A stretch of 64,000 nt of DNA, from NCBI RefSeq assembly GCF_044430645.1, contig NZ_JAWUDN010000003.1, forward strand, positions 310,001 through 374,000, written 5' to 3'. Below, piece after piece: positions 6,859 to 16,002 of the stretch (positions are counted from its first letter, which is position 1; the number at the start of each line of letters is the position of its first letter). This DNA is from Ewingella allii. Lineage in GTDB: Bacteria; Pseudomonadota; Gammaproteobacteria; Enterobacterales; Enterobacteriaceae. Position numbers and translations under genes: made by a program. The notes under the pieces were generated by a model. It worked only from the letters and a program-made list of their open reading frames with translations. It did not search any database and was not told the origin of the DNA.

Positions 6859-8154
6859 ATGCTGCCAAATACCTCTTCTCGTCCTAAGAACCGCAATAGA
6901 TTGTGGTTAGTCATCGCGGTAATTATCGCGGCTATTCTGGTTTGGTATTTTGCCTTCCATCACAGCAGTTCGAGCGCGCCAGAAAAGCATGCCGGGCAGG
7001 GCCGTGGCGGTATGCGCGGTGCGGCCATGGCGGGGATGCAAACGCCAGTGCAGGCGGGGAAAGCGGAACAGGCCGACGTGCCGGTTTATCTGCGCGCGCT
7101 GGGGACCGTGGTCGCCAATGCCACGGTGACCGTCACCAGCCGGGTGGACGGCCAGCTGATGAAGGTCTACTTCACCGAAGGACAGAAAGTGGAGCAGGGG
7201 CAGCTGTTGGCGCAGATTGACCCGCGCAGTTATCAGGCGACGCTGGAGCAGTATCAGGGCGACTTAGCCCAGAATCAGGCGCTGGCGAAAAGCGCCGAAC
7301 TGACCCTGGCGCGCTATAAGAAACTCTACGCGCAAGACTCCTTAGCCCGACAAGATTTAGAGAGCCAGATGGCGACCGCAGGCCAGTACGCCGGTGCGGT
7401 GAAGGCCGATCAGGCGCAGATCGCCGCCGCCAAGTTGAACCTCGAATTTGCCAAAATCACCGCCCCGGTTAGCGGCCACGTCGGCCTGCGTCTGGTCGAT
7501 CCGGGCAATATGGTCACCAGCGGCAGCACCACGGGCATCGTCACCATCACCCAAACTCAGCCGATTGCCGTCACCTTTAGCGTGCCGCAAAGCAATCTGC
7601 AAACCCTGCTCAAAGCCCTGCGTGGCGGGCAACAGTTGCCGACCACCGCCTTTGACCAAGACGGCAGCGAAGTGCTCGGGCAGGGCAAGTTACAGTTCAT
7701 CAGCAATGAAATCGACACCAGCACTGGCAGCATCAAGCTAAAAGCCCTGTTCGACAATCAGGATGAAAAGCTCTATCCGAATCAGTTTGTAAACGCGCGT
7801 CTGCAAGTTGGCACGCTGGAAAAAGCCACGGTGATTCCGGCGGCGGCCTTGCAGCTCAGTGGCAACGGCGACTTCGTCTATGTGGTGAAAGCCGACAACT
7901 CCGTCGAGCGCCGCGAAGTGAAAGCAGGCCCGGCCTTTGGCGACGACAAAGTGGCGATTCTGTCCGGCATTCAGCTGGGTGAGCAGGTAGTGACGACCGG
8001 CATTGACCACCTGAATAATGGCAGCAAGGTGCAGGTGGTGACCGCCAGCGCCGAGGATGAAGCCACCGCCAGCAAGGCCGGAAGCTCGAAACAGCGCGCT
8101 GAACAAGGCGGCGTTGATAAGGCCACCACCGGCAAAGACAGCGGGTCGAAATGA
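6859..8154 (+). CDS. mdtA: RND efflux periplasmic adaptor MdtA
   Basis: This membrane-fusion protein of 431 residues links the MdtB/MdtC pump to its outer-membrane channel. It has an N-terminal membrane anchor (about residues 15-34), a Gly/Met-rich linker, a lipoyl/barrel-sandwich half (VTVTSRVDGQLMKVYFTEGQ), an alpha-hairpin at about residues 120-175 (TLEQYQGDLAQNQALAKSAE), the second lipoyl half (LNLEFAKITAPVSGHVGLR), and beta-barrel and membrane-proximal domains. The C-terminal tail is low-complexity and rich in Ala, Ser, Lys and Gly. It overlaps mdtB by 4 bases and starts a four-gene operon. No strong ribosome site precedes the ATG at 6859. In E. coli the mdtABC operon answers to BaeSR; baeSR and mdtD are not next to the pump here. 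Confidence 0.92.
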   Translation: MLPNTSSRPKNRNRLWLVIAVIIAAILVWYFAFHHSSSSAPEKHAGQGRGGMRGAAMAGMQTPVQAGKAEQADVPVYLRALGTVVANATVTVTSRVDGQLMKVYFTEGQKVEQGQLLAQIDPRSYQATLEQYQGDLAQNQALAKSAELTLARYKKLYAQDSLARQDLESQMATAGQYAGAVKADQAQIAAAKLNLEFAKITAPVSGHVGLRLVDPGNMVTSGSTTGIVTITQTQPIAVTFSVPQSNLQTLLKALRGGQQLPTTAFDQDGSEVLGQGKLQFISNEIDTSTGSIKLKALFDNQDEKLYPNQFVNARLQVGTLEKATVIPAAALQLSGNGDFVYVVKADNSVERREVKAGPAFGDDKVAILSGIQLGEQVVTTGIDHLNNGSKVQVVTASAEDEATASKAGSSKQRAEQGGVDKATTGKDSGSK

Positions 8155-11100
8155 ATCCATCACGCCTCTTTATCCAAAGGCCGGTCGCTACCATCCTGCT
8201 GATGGTGGCGGTGATGCTGTCGGGCATTTTCGCCTACAACATGCTGTCTACCTCGGCCTTGCCGCAGGTGGATTACCCGACCATTCAGGTGACCACGCTC
8301 TACCCGGGCGCCAGTCCGGACGTCATGGCGTCGGGCATTACCGCGCCGCTCGAGCGACAGCTTGGGCAGATGGCCGGGCTGAGCCAGATGTATTCCACCA
8401 GCGCCAGCGGCTCGTCGATTATCACCCTGAAGTTCTCGCTAGACCTCTCTCTCGACGTCGCCGAGCAGGAAGTGCAGGCGGCGATCAACGCGGCGGACAA
8501 CCTGCTGCCAAAGGACTTGCCGAACCCGCCAACCTACAAAAAGGTTAACCCGGCTGATAGTGCGGTGCTGACCATGGCAGTCACCTCTGAGTCGCTGCCG
8601 CTGACCAAAGTGCAGGATCTGGTGAACACCCGCGTCGCACTGAAGCTGTCGCAGATTTCCGGCGTCGGCATGGTGACGCTGGCCGGCGGCAATCAACCGG
8701 CAATTCGCGTGCAGGTCAATCCGCGCGCGCTGGCGGCCCACAATCTGACGCTGGAAGACATCAACACGCTGATTGGCAACAGTAATGTTAACGGCTCGAA
8801 GGGCGGTTTCGACGGCAAGCACCACTCCATCACCATTGACGCCAACGACCAGCTGCGCACCGCGGCGGAGTACGGCAACCTGATTGTCACCTACCAAAAC
8901 GGTGCGGCGCTGCGCCTGCGCGACATCGCCACGCTCTCCGAAGCGCCGGAAAACCAGTATTTATCGGCCTGGGCCAACAAGCAGCCAGCGATTATCATCA
9001 GCGTTCAACGCCAGCCGGGGGCCAACGTGATTGCGGTGGTGGACGGCATCAAGCGCCAGTTACCGACTCTTCAGGCCGCGCTGCCAGACTCGGTCAAAGT
9101 CACCATTTTGTCCGACCGAACCCAGACCATTCGCGCCTCCATCAGCGACGTGCAGTTCGAGCTGATGCTCTCCATCGCGCTGGTGGTGATGGTCACTTTC
9201 CTGTTCCTGCGCAACGTGGCGGCGACGCTTATCCCGAGCGTCGCGGTGCCGCTGTCGCTGATTGGTACCTTTGGCGTGATGTACCTGTGCGGTTTCAGCC
9301 TCAACAACCTGTCGCTGATGGCGCTGACCGTCGCCACCGGATTTGTTATTGATGACGCCATCGTGGTGGTGGAAAACATTACGCGGCGGCTGGAGGAGGG
9401 CGAAACGCCGATGCAGGCGGCGCTCAAAGGCTCGGCGCAAATCGGCTTCACCATTATCTCTTTGACCTTCTCACTGATCGCGGTGCTGATCCCGCTGCTG
9501 TTTATGGGGGACGTGGTTGGGCGGCTGTTCCGCGAATTTGCTATCACGCTGGCGGTGTCGATATTGGTGTCGATGGTGGTCTCCTTGACCCTCACGCCAA
9601 TGCTCTGCGCCTATTTGCTGCGCCACATTCCCGAAGAGAAACAGAGCCGGTTCTACCGCAAAGGCGGCCAAATTTTCGACCGACTGATTGCCGGTTATGA
9701 CCGTCTGCTGATCGTGGTGCTGAATCATCAGCGCATCACTCTGCTGGTGGCGGCGGCGACTCTGGTATTCACCGCGCTGCTCTATGTGATGGTGCCGAAG
9801 GGCTTCTTCCCATCGCAAGATACCGGCATGATCCAAGGCATCACTCAGGCGTCGCAGGATGTCTCTTTCGGCGAAATGGGCCGGCGCCAGCAGATGCTGA
9901 CGGCGGCTATTTTGCAAGATCCGGCGGTGGACAGCGTCTCTTCCACCATAGGTGTGGACGGCAATAACACCAGCCTGAACAGCGGCCGCCTGCAAATTAA
10001 CCTAAAATCTTTTGACCAGCGTGACGAGCGCGCTCCGGCGATTATTGCCCGCCTGAAGCAAGAAACCGCCTCGGTGCCGGGTATTTCGCTCTACATGCAG
10101 GCGTCGCAGGATTTAACCGTGGACGATCAGGTCACGCCAAGCCAGTACCAGTTCACCCTCGACGATGCCGACAGTGAAAATCTGGTGACCTGGACGCCGA
10201 AGCTGACCGAAAAACTCAGCCAACTGCCGGAATTCAGCGACGTGGTCAGCAACCTGCAAAATCAGGGGCAGGTGGCCTATGTCGAGCTGGACCGCGACGC
10301 CGCGGCGCGTTTTGGCATTACCGCGTCGGATGTCGATACCGCGCTGTATAACGCCTTCGGCCAGCGTCTGGTGTCCACCATCTTTACCCAGTCGAACCAG
10401 TACCGCGTGGTGCTGGAAGTTGCGCCGCAGTATCAGCAGTCTCCGGCGTCGTTCGACGACATCTATCTGGCGACCAGCAACACTAACTCGTCCTCGTCGG
10501 CTTCCACCGATGCCAACAGCACGACCACCACCAGTGCCTCGGGCTCGACCACCTCGACGTCCGACACCGGCACTTCCACCAGCTCGGCGACGGGCATGGT
10601 CAAGCTGACCTCGATTGCCAAAATCCATATGCGCACCGGCGCGCTGTTGCAGGCGCGGTTGAACCAGTTCCCGACGGTGACCGTTTCCTTCAACGTCAAA
10701 GACGGTTATTCGCTGGAGCAGGCGCAGGCCGCCGTCCAGCAGAGCATGGCCGAGCTGAAGGTGCCGGACAGCATCACGTTGCGCTATCAGGGGGCCGCTG
10801 CCTCGTTTGAAAGCGCCACCGGCAACACCCTGTGGCTGATCCTCGCCGCGCTGCTGACTATGTACGTGGTGCTGGGTATTCTGTATGAAAGCTTTATTCA
10901 CCCAGTGACCATTCTGTCGACGTTGCCGTCGGCGGCGGTGGGGGCGCTGCTTTCGCTGCTGTTTGCCGATACCGAGTTCAGCCTGATCGCACTAATTGGC
11001 GTTATTTTGCTGATTGGTATCGTGAAAAAGAACGCCATTATGATGATCGACTTTGCGCTGGAGGCCGAAACCAAGCACGGCATGTCGCCGCGCGAAGCCA

Positions 11101-11378
11101 TTCATCAGGCCTGTTTGCTGCGATTCCGCCCAATCTTGATGACCACCATGGCGGCGCTGCTCGGCGCACTGCCGCTGATGCTCGCCAGTGGATCGGGTGC
11201 TGAACTGCGCCAGCCGCTGGGCTTGGTGATTGTCGGCGGGCTGATTTTCAGTCAGGTACTGACCCTGTTCTCCACGCCGGTGATTTACCTGATGTTTGAC
11301 CGTCTGGCGACCCGCTGGAACCCGCGCCTGAAGCGCAAACGCGCCGCTAAGCTGAACCAACAGCAGGCTGGCGAATAG
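8151..11378 (+). CDS. mdtB: RND multidrug efflux pump subunit MdtB with Ser/Thr-rich insert
   Basis: This inner-membrane RND pump subunit of 1075 residues works as a heteromultimer with MdtC in drug/proton antiport. It has twelve expected membrane helices and two large periplasmic loops. Proton-relay acidic residues lie in ATGFVIDDAIVVVENITR (about residues 396-413), the usual RND TM4 motif. Relative to E. coli MdtB (1040 residues) it is longer because of a run of about 42 residues composed almost only of Ser, Thr, Ala, Gly, Asn and Asp, at about residues 775-817 (bases 10475-10600). The RND fold places this in or near the second docking subdomain, facing the adaptor and outer-membrane channel. 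Reading frame and codon use stay normal through the insert. The gene directly abuts mdtC. Confidence 0.93.
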   Translation: MNPSRLFIQRPVATILLMVAVMLSGIFAYNMLSTSALPQVDYPTIQVTTLYPGASPDVMASGITAPLERQLGQMAGLSQMYSTSASGSSIITLKFSLDLSLDVAEQEVQAAINAADNLLPKDLPNPPTYKKVNPADSAVLTMAVTSESLPLTKVQDLVNTRVALKLSQISGVGMVTLAGGNQPAIRVQVNPRALAAHNLTLEDINTLIGNSNVNGSKGGFDGKHHSITIDANDQLRTAAEYGNLIVTYQNGAALRLRDIATLSEAPENQYLSAWANKQPAIIISVQRQPGANVIAVVDGIKRQLPTLQAALPDSVKVTILSDRTQTIRASISDVQFELMLSIALVVMVTFLFLRNVAATLIPSVAVPLSLIGTFGVMYLCGFSLNNLSLMALTVATGFVIDDAIVVVENITRRLEEGETPMQAALKGSAQIGFTIISLTFSLIAVLIPLLFMGDVVGRLFREFAITLAVSILVSMVVSLTLTPMLCAYLLRHIPEEKQSRFYRKGGQIFDRLIAGYDRLLIVVLNHQRITLLVAAATLVFTALLYVMVPKGFFPSQDTGMIQGITQASQDVSFGEMGRRQQMLTAAILQDPAVDSVSSTIGVDGNNTSLNSGRLQINLKSFDQRDERAPAIIARLKQETASVPGISLYMQASQDLTVDDQVTPSQYQFTLDDADSENLVTWTPKLTEKLSQLPEFSDVVSNLQNQGQVAYVELDRDAAARFGITASDVDTALYNAFGQRLVSTIFTQSNQYRVVLEVAPQYQQSPASFDDIYLATSNTNSSSSASTDANSTTTTSASGSTTSTSDTGTSTSSATGMVKLTSIAKIHMRTGALLQARLNQFPTVTVSFNVKDGYSLEQAQAAVQQSMAELKVPDSITLRYQGAAASFESATGNTLWLILAALLTMYVVLGILYESFIHPVTILSTLPSAAVGALLSLLFADTEFSLIALIGVILLIGIVKKNAIMMIDFALEAETKHGMSPREAIHQACLLRFRPILMTTMAALLGALPLMLASGSGAELRQPLGLVIVGGLIFSQVLTLFSTPVIYLMFDRLATRWNPRLKRKRAAKLNQQQAGE

Positions 11379-14300
11379 ATGAATATCTCGCGCTTTTTCA
11401 TCTTCCGGCCCGTCACCACGCTGCTGCTAACCAGCGCGGTGCTGCTGCTCGGACTGCTGGGCTATCGTCTTTTGCCGGTGGCTCCGCTGCCGCAGTTGGA
11501 CCTGCCGGTGATTCTGGTGAGCGCCAGCCTGCCGGGAGCCAGTCCGGAAACCATGGCGGCTACGGTGGCGACGCCGCTGGAGCGCGCGCTGGGACAGATT
11601 GCGGGCGTCACTGAGATGACCTCCAGCAGCTCGCAGGGCACCACCAGCGTGGTGCTGCAGTTCGACCTCGACCGTGAAATCAACGGCGCGGCGCGCGACG
11701 TGCAGGCGGCGATTAACGCCTCGCGGGCGCTACTGCCGAGCAGCATGCCGTCGCTGCCGACCTACCGCAAAGCCAACCCGTCCGACGCGCCGATCATCAT
11801 GCTCTCTCTGACTTCGGCCACGCGCAGCAAGGGCGAGCTGTACGACATTGCCTCCAGCCAGTTGCAGCAAAAAATCGCGCAGGTGAACGGCGTGGGGCAG
11901 GTTTCGATTGTCGGCTCGGCGCTGCCCGGCGTGCGTATTGACCTGCGCCCGGAGGCGATCAGCCATTACGGCATTTCCCTCGACACCATTCGCGCCGCCA
12001 TCGCTAACAGCACCACTAACTTGCCGAAGGGCGTGCTGCAAGGCTCGAACCAGTCGTGGATGATTGAAAGTAACGGCCAGCAGAGCACGGCGGCGCAGTA
12101 CAAAACCCTGATTGTGACTTATATCAAGGGCGCGGCCATTCGCCTGAGCGACGTCGCCAATGTCTATGATTCGGTTGAAGATAAATACAACGTAGGCTAC
12201 TACAACAGCACGCCGTCGGTGATGCTGGGCGTGACGAGGCAGGCCGGGGCCAACATGCTGGAAACCATTCAGGCAATTAAAAATGCGTTGCCGCAAATGG
12301 AAGAGAACCTGCCGGGCGACGTCGAGCTGCACATCGCGCTGGACCGTTCCGGCACCATTTCTGGCTCGCTGCGCGCCACTGAGGTAACCCTGCTGGAAGC
12401 CACGGTGCTGGTGATCGCCGTGGTGTTCGTCTTCCTGCGCAACCTGCAGGCGGTGATCATCCCGGCGCTGGCGCTGCCCGTCTCCTTGATTGGCACCTGC
12501 TCGGTGATGTACCTGCTGGGCTACAGTCTGGATAACCTGTCGCTGATGGCGCTGATCATCGCCACCGGCTTTGTGGTGGATGACGCCATTGTGGTGCTGG
12601 AGAACATTACCCGGCATATCGAAGAGGGGCTGGGGCCAGTGCGCGCGGCAATCAAAGGCGCGCAGGAAGTGAGCTTTACCGTGCTGTCGATGACCCTTTC
12701 GCTGGTGGCGGTGTTTATCCCGCTGCTGCTGATGGGCGGCATCCTCGGGCGGCTGTTCCGCGAGTTCGCCGTCACGCTCACCGTGTCGCTGGTGATTTCG
12801 ATGCTGGTTTCTCTGAGCCTGACCCCGATGCTGTGCGCCCGTTTTCTGCGGCGTAAACCGGCGGTGGAAAAGCGCCAGCCGCGCATTTATCGCCTGATCG
12901 AGCGCTGGCTTAATCGCCTGCTGGCGGGCTATGCGGCGGCACTCGGCTGGGTGATGCGCCACCAGTTGATCACTATGTTCGGCCTGCTGCTGACTATTAT
13001 GCTTAACTTCTACCTGTACACCGTGGTGGAGAAGGGCTTCTTCCCCGAGCAGGATACCGGCATGCTGATGGGCATGATGCGCGCGGATCAAAACACCTCA
13101 TTCCAGACCATTCAGCCGAAACTGCTGGAGTACAGCAAGATCATTCAAGACGATCCGGCGGTGGACGCGGTGATGAGTTCGGCGGGCAGCGGCGGCTTTG
13201 GTTCGCGCAACACCGCGCTGTTCTTCGTTCGCCTGAAAGACATTAAAGACCGTACCGCCACCGCCAGCCAAGTGGCCAACCGGCTGATGGCGAAAACCAG
13301 CAAACTGGCCGGGGCGCAGCTGTTTATGCAAGCCGCGCAGGATCTGCGAGTCGGCGCGCGCAGTGCTAACGCGCAATACCAGTACAGCCTGCAAGCCGAT
13401 GACCTTTCGCTGCTGCGCGAGTGGGGGCCGAAGGTCAAAGCCGCGCTGGAGAAGCTGCCGCAGCTGACCGGCGTGGATTCTGACTCGCAAACCGGCGGGC
13501 AGGAAGTGATGTTGAACATTGACCGCGACAAGGCCACGCGGCTGGGGGTTAACATCAAGATGATCGACACGCTGCTCAATAACGCCTTCAGCCAGCGGCA
13601 GATCGCCACCATCTACAAGACGCTGAACCAGTACCACGTGGTGATGAATCTGACCGACGACTACACCAGCAATCCTGACGTGCTAAACCAGCTTTACGTG
13701 GTCACGGACAGTGGCGAGCAGGTGCCGCTGTCGGCCTTCACCACCTTTAGCGGAGCCAACGCGCCGCTGTCGGTGGCGCATCAGGGGCAGTCGGCAACCA
13801 CCACGCTGGCCTTTAACTTGTCCGACGGCGTGGCGCTGGGGGATGCCCAACAGCTGATTAAAACCACCATGGCGAAAATCGGCCTGCCGGACACGGTTCA
13901 GGCCGGATTTGCCGGCACGGCGCAGGCTTTTGACTCGTCGGTGAGCATGATGCCGTGGCTGATTCTGGCGGCGCTGGCGGCGGTGTATATCGTGCTCGGC
14001 ATGCTCTATGAGAGTTACATTCACCCGCTGACCATTCTGTCCACGCTGCCCTCCGCCGGGCTGGGGGCGCTGCTGCTGATGCTGCTGACCAATACCCAGC
14101 TGACGGTGATCGCGCTGATCGGCATCTTGCTGCTGATTGGGATTGTGAAGAAGAATGCGATCATGATGATCGACTTCGCGCTCGACGCCGAGCGCCGCCT
14201 CGGGCTGACGCCGCAGCAGGCGATCACCCAGGCCTGCCTGATGCGTTTTCGCCCGATCTTGATGACCACGCTGGCGGCCTTCTTTGGTGCCTTGCCTCTG

Positions 14301-14507
14301 GCGCTGGGCAGCGGCGGCGACGCCGACCTGCGTAGTCCGCTAGGCTTGGCGATCGCCGGTGGTCTGGCCCTGAGCCAGATTTTGACCCTGTTCACCACGC
14401 CGGTGGTCTATCTCTATATGGACCGTTCGAGCCGGGCGACGCGCCGTTTATGGCATCGCCTGCGCCCGCACCATGAGCCATCGCCACCGGCAGGTTCACA
14501 TGACTAA
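11379..14507 (+). CDS. mdtC: RND multidrug efflux pump subunit MdtC
   Basis: The second RND subunit has 1042 residues and starts at the base after the mdtB stop. It shows the same fold: N-terminal FFIFRPVTTLLLTSAVLLLG helix, periplasmic porter domains, the TM4 acidic pair in ATGFVVDDAIVVLENITR, and the C-terminal helices with GIVKKNAIMMIDFALDAE. It lacks the Ser/Thr-rich insert of its MdtB partner. In E. coli the functional pump contains two MdtB and one MdtC. The gene overlaps the following outer-membrane channel gene by 8 bases, so all four products of a complete efflux system are co-expressed. Long open frames on the opposite strand are GC-driven shadows. Confidence 0.95.
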   Translation: MNISRFFIFRPVTTLLLTSAVLLLGLLGYRLLPVAPLPQLDLPVILVSASLPGASPETMAATVATPLERALGQIAGVTEMTSSSSQGTTSVVLQFDLDREINGAARDVQAAINASRALLPSSMPSLPTYRKANPSDAPIIMLSLTSATRSKGELYDIASSQLQQKIAQVNGVGQVSIVGSALPGVRIDLRPEAISHYGISLDTIRAAIANSTTNLPKGVLQGSNQSWMIESNGQQSTAAQYKTLIVTYIKGAAIRLSDVANVYDSVEDKYNVGYYNSTPSVMLGVTRQAGANMLETIQAIKNALPQMEENLPGDVELHIALDRSGTISGSLRATEVTLLEATVLVIAVVFVFLRNLQAVIIPALALPVSLIGTCSVMYLLGYSLDNLSLMALIIATGFVVDDAIVVLENITRHIEEGLGPVRAAIKGAQEVSFTVLSMTLSLVAVFIPLLLMGGILGRLFREFAVTLTVSLVISMLVSLSLTPMLCARFLRRKPAVEKRQPRIYRLIERWLNRLLAGYAAALGWVMRHQLITMFGLLLTIMLNFYLYTVVEKGFFPEQDTGMLMGMMRADQNTSFQTIQPKLLEYSKIIQDDPAVDAVMSSAGSGGFGSRNTALFFVRLKDIKDRTATASQVANRLMAKTSKLAGAQLFMQAAQDLRVGARSANAQYQYSLQADDLSLLREWGPKVKAALEKLPQLTGVDSDSQTGGQEVMLNIDRDKATRLGVNIKMIDTLLNNAFSQRQIATIYKTLNQYHVVMNLTDDYTSNPDVLNQLYVVTDSGEQVPLSAFTTFSGANAPLSVAHQGQSATTTLAFNLSDGVALGDAQQLIKTTMAKIGLPDTVQAGFAGTAQAFDSSVSMMPWLILAALAAVYIVLGMLYESYIHPLTILSTLPSAGLGALLLMLLTNTQLTVIALIGILLLIGIVKKNAIMMIDFALDAERRLGLTPQQAITQACLMRFRPILMTTLAAFFGALPLALGSGGDADLRSPLGLAIAGGLALSQILTLFTTPVVYLYMDRSSRATRRLWHRLRPHHEPSPPAGSHD

Positions 14508-15939
14508 TTCATTGAAAAGCGAAACGACTTTGATGACATTGCGTAATTCCGGCTCCGCCGTTTTCCGTCTCGCCCCGCTGGCGTTGGCATTGCTGCTGGT
14601 GGGTTGTACCGTCGGGCCTGACTATCAGCGGCCTTCGGCCCCTCTCTCTTTGGAGTTTAAAGAGGCTAAGGGCTGGACGGCGGCCATCCCGAAGGATACC
14701 CAAACCAAGGGCGACTGGTGGGCGGTGTATCAGGACCCTGAGCTGTCGTCTTTGCTGAGTCAGGTACAGATTTCCAACCAAAACGTAGCCCAGTACGCCG
14801 CGCAATATCGCCAGGCGCAGGCGCTGGTTTCCGAGGCGCGCGCCGGGCTGTTCCCGACGATTAGCGCCACCGGCGACAGCACGCGCAGCGGCACGGCGCA
14901 GGCGGTGACCAAGCAGCAGTCGGCCAAGCTTAGCGCCAGCTGGGAGCTCGACCTGTGGGGCAAACTGCGTCGCACCGTGGAGCAGGACCGGGCCAGCGCG
15001 CAGGCCAGCAAGGCCGAGCTGGCGAACGCCACGCTGAGCGCCCAGTCTGAGCTGGCGCAGGACTACTTCCAACTGCGGGTGATGGATGAACAAATCGCGC
15101 TGTATCAGCGCAGCATTGCCGCCTACGAGCGCTACCTGACGGTGATCCAGAACCAGTATGAAGGCGGTAATACCTCGCGCGCCACGCTGGCTCAGGCGCA
15201 AACTCAGCTGGAAAGCACCCGCGCCTCGGCGCTGGAAGCCCAGTGGCAGCGCGCTCAGCTGGAGCACGCCATCGCGGTGCTGATCGGCAAGCCGCCGGCG
15301 CAGTTCACCCTGACCGCGCGGGAGATCAAATTCACCCTGCCGGCGATCCCGCCGGGCCTGCCGTCACAGCTGTTGCAGCGCCGCCCTGATATCGCCATTG
15401 CCGAGCGCAACATGGCCTCGGCCAACGCGGCGGTGGGCGTGGCGACCGCGGCCTATTACCCGGATCTGACTCTCAGCGCCAGCGGCGGTTTTGCCAGTGA
15501 CGCCTTCCACAACCTGTTCTCCCTGCCGAACCGCGTCTGGTCGTTGGGGCCGGAACTGAGCCAGACGGTGCTCGACTTCGGCGCGACTAGCAGCCGCGTA
15601 GCGCAGGCCGAGGCGGCCTATGACGCGCAGGTGGCCGCCTATCGCCAGAGCGTGTTAGGGGCGTTGCAGGAAGTGGAAGATTATCTGGTCGAGCTGCGCA
15701 CGCTGGATGCCCAGACGCTGGCCCAGCAGCGCGCCGCCGACGCTGCCAAGGAGTCGGCGCGGGTGACTTACAACCAATATCAGGCGGGGATGATCGACTA
15801 TCTCGACGTCGCCACCACTGAGAACACCAGCCTCAGCCAGCAGCAAAACGTCCTGTCCCTGCTCAGCACCCAGATGGTCACCAGCGTTAAGCTGATTGCC
15901 GCGCTGGGCGGCGGCTGGAATGGCGATGTAGGTCAGTAA
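14500..15939 (+). CDS. Outer-membrane efflux lipoprotein, NodT/OprM family
   Basis: A 479-residue TolC-like channel protein. The ATG at 14500, eight bases inside mdtC with AGG five bases upstream, is chosen; other in-frame ATGs lie at 14473 and 14533. The N-terminus has a lipoprotein signal ending in LLVGC, with the lipid-attached Cys followed by TVGPDYQRP, the hallmark of the NodT/OprM family. Two outer-membrane-efflux repeats rich in Ala/Gln follow, including ASWELDLWGKLRRTVEQ and the second-repeat QRRPDIAIAERN. It should complete the MdtABC pump, replacing TolC. The arrangement mirrors Pseudomonas MuxABC-OpmB rather than E. coli mdtABCD-baeSR. Confidence 0.9.
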   Translation: MTNSLKSETTLMTLRNSGSAVFRLAPLALALLLVGCTVGPDYQRPSAPLSLEFKEAKGWTAAIPKDTQTKGDWWAVYQDPELSSLLSQVQISNQNVAQYAAQYRQAQALVSEARAGLFPTISATGDSTRSGTAQAVTKQQSAKLSASWELDLWGKLRRTVEQDRASAQASKAELANATLSAQSELAQDYFQLRVMDEQIALYQRSIAAYERYLTVIQNQYEGGNTSRATLAQAQTQLESTRASALEAQWQRAQLEHAIAVLIGKPPAQFTLTAREIKFTLPAIPPGLPSQLLQRRPDIAIAERNMASANAAVGVATAAYYPDLTLSASGGFASDAFHNLFSLPNRVWSLGPELSQTVLDFGATSSRVAQAEAAYDAQVAAYRQSVLGALQEVEDYLVELRTLDAQTLAQQRAADAAKESARVTYNQYQAGMIDYLDVATTENTSLSQQQNVLSLLSTQMVTSVKLIAALGGGWNGDVGQ

Positions 15940-15960
15940 AGTTTTAGATTTAGCTAAAGA

Positions 15961-15987
15961 AAAGGCCAGCGCTGAGCTGGCCTTTTT
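15961..15987. terminator. Bidirectional terminator after the mdt operon
   Basis: A perfect 10-bp stem AAAGGCCAGC / GCTGGCCTTT with a 5-base loop is followed by TTTT on the plus strand. A-rich sequence on the other side lets it also serve the convergent cytochrome gene. Confidence 0.85.
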
Positions 15988-16002
15988 GCTTTGGTTTTGG
16001 GC

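Noticed and set aside
11730..13091. Long minus-strand open frame (453 codons) inside mdtC, and similar ones in mdtB
   Set aside because: The translations are rich in Arg, His and Gln with no domain, as expected for the antisense of GC-rich third positions; mdtB and mdtC on the plus strand are clearly real.
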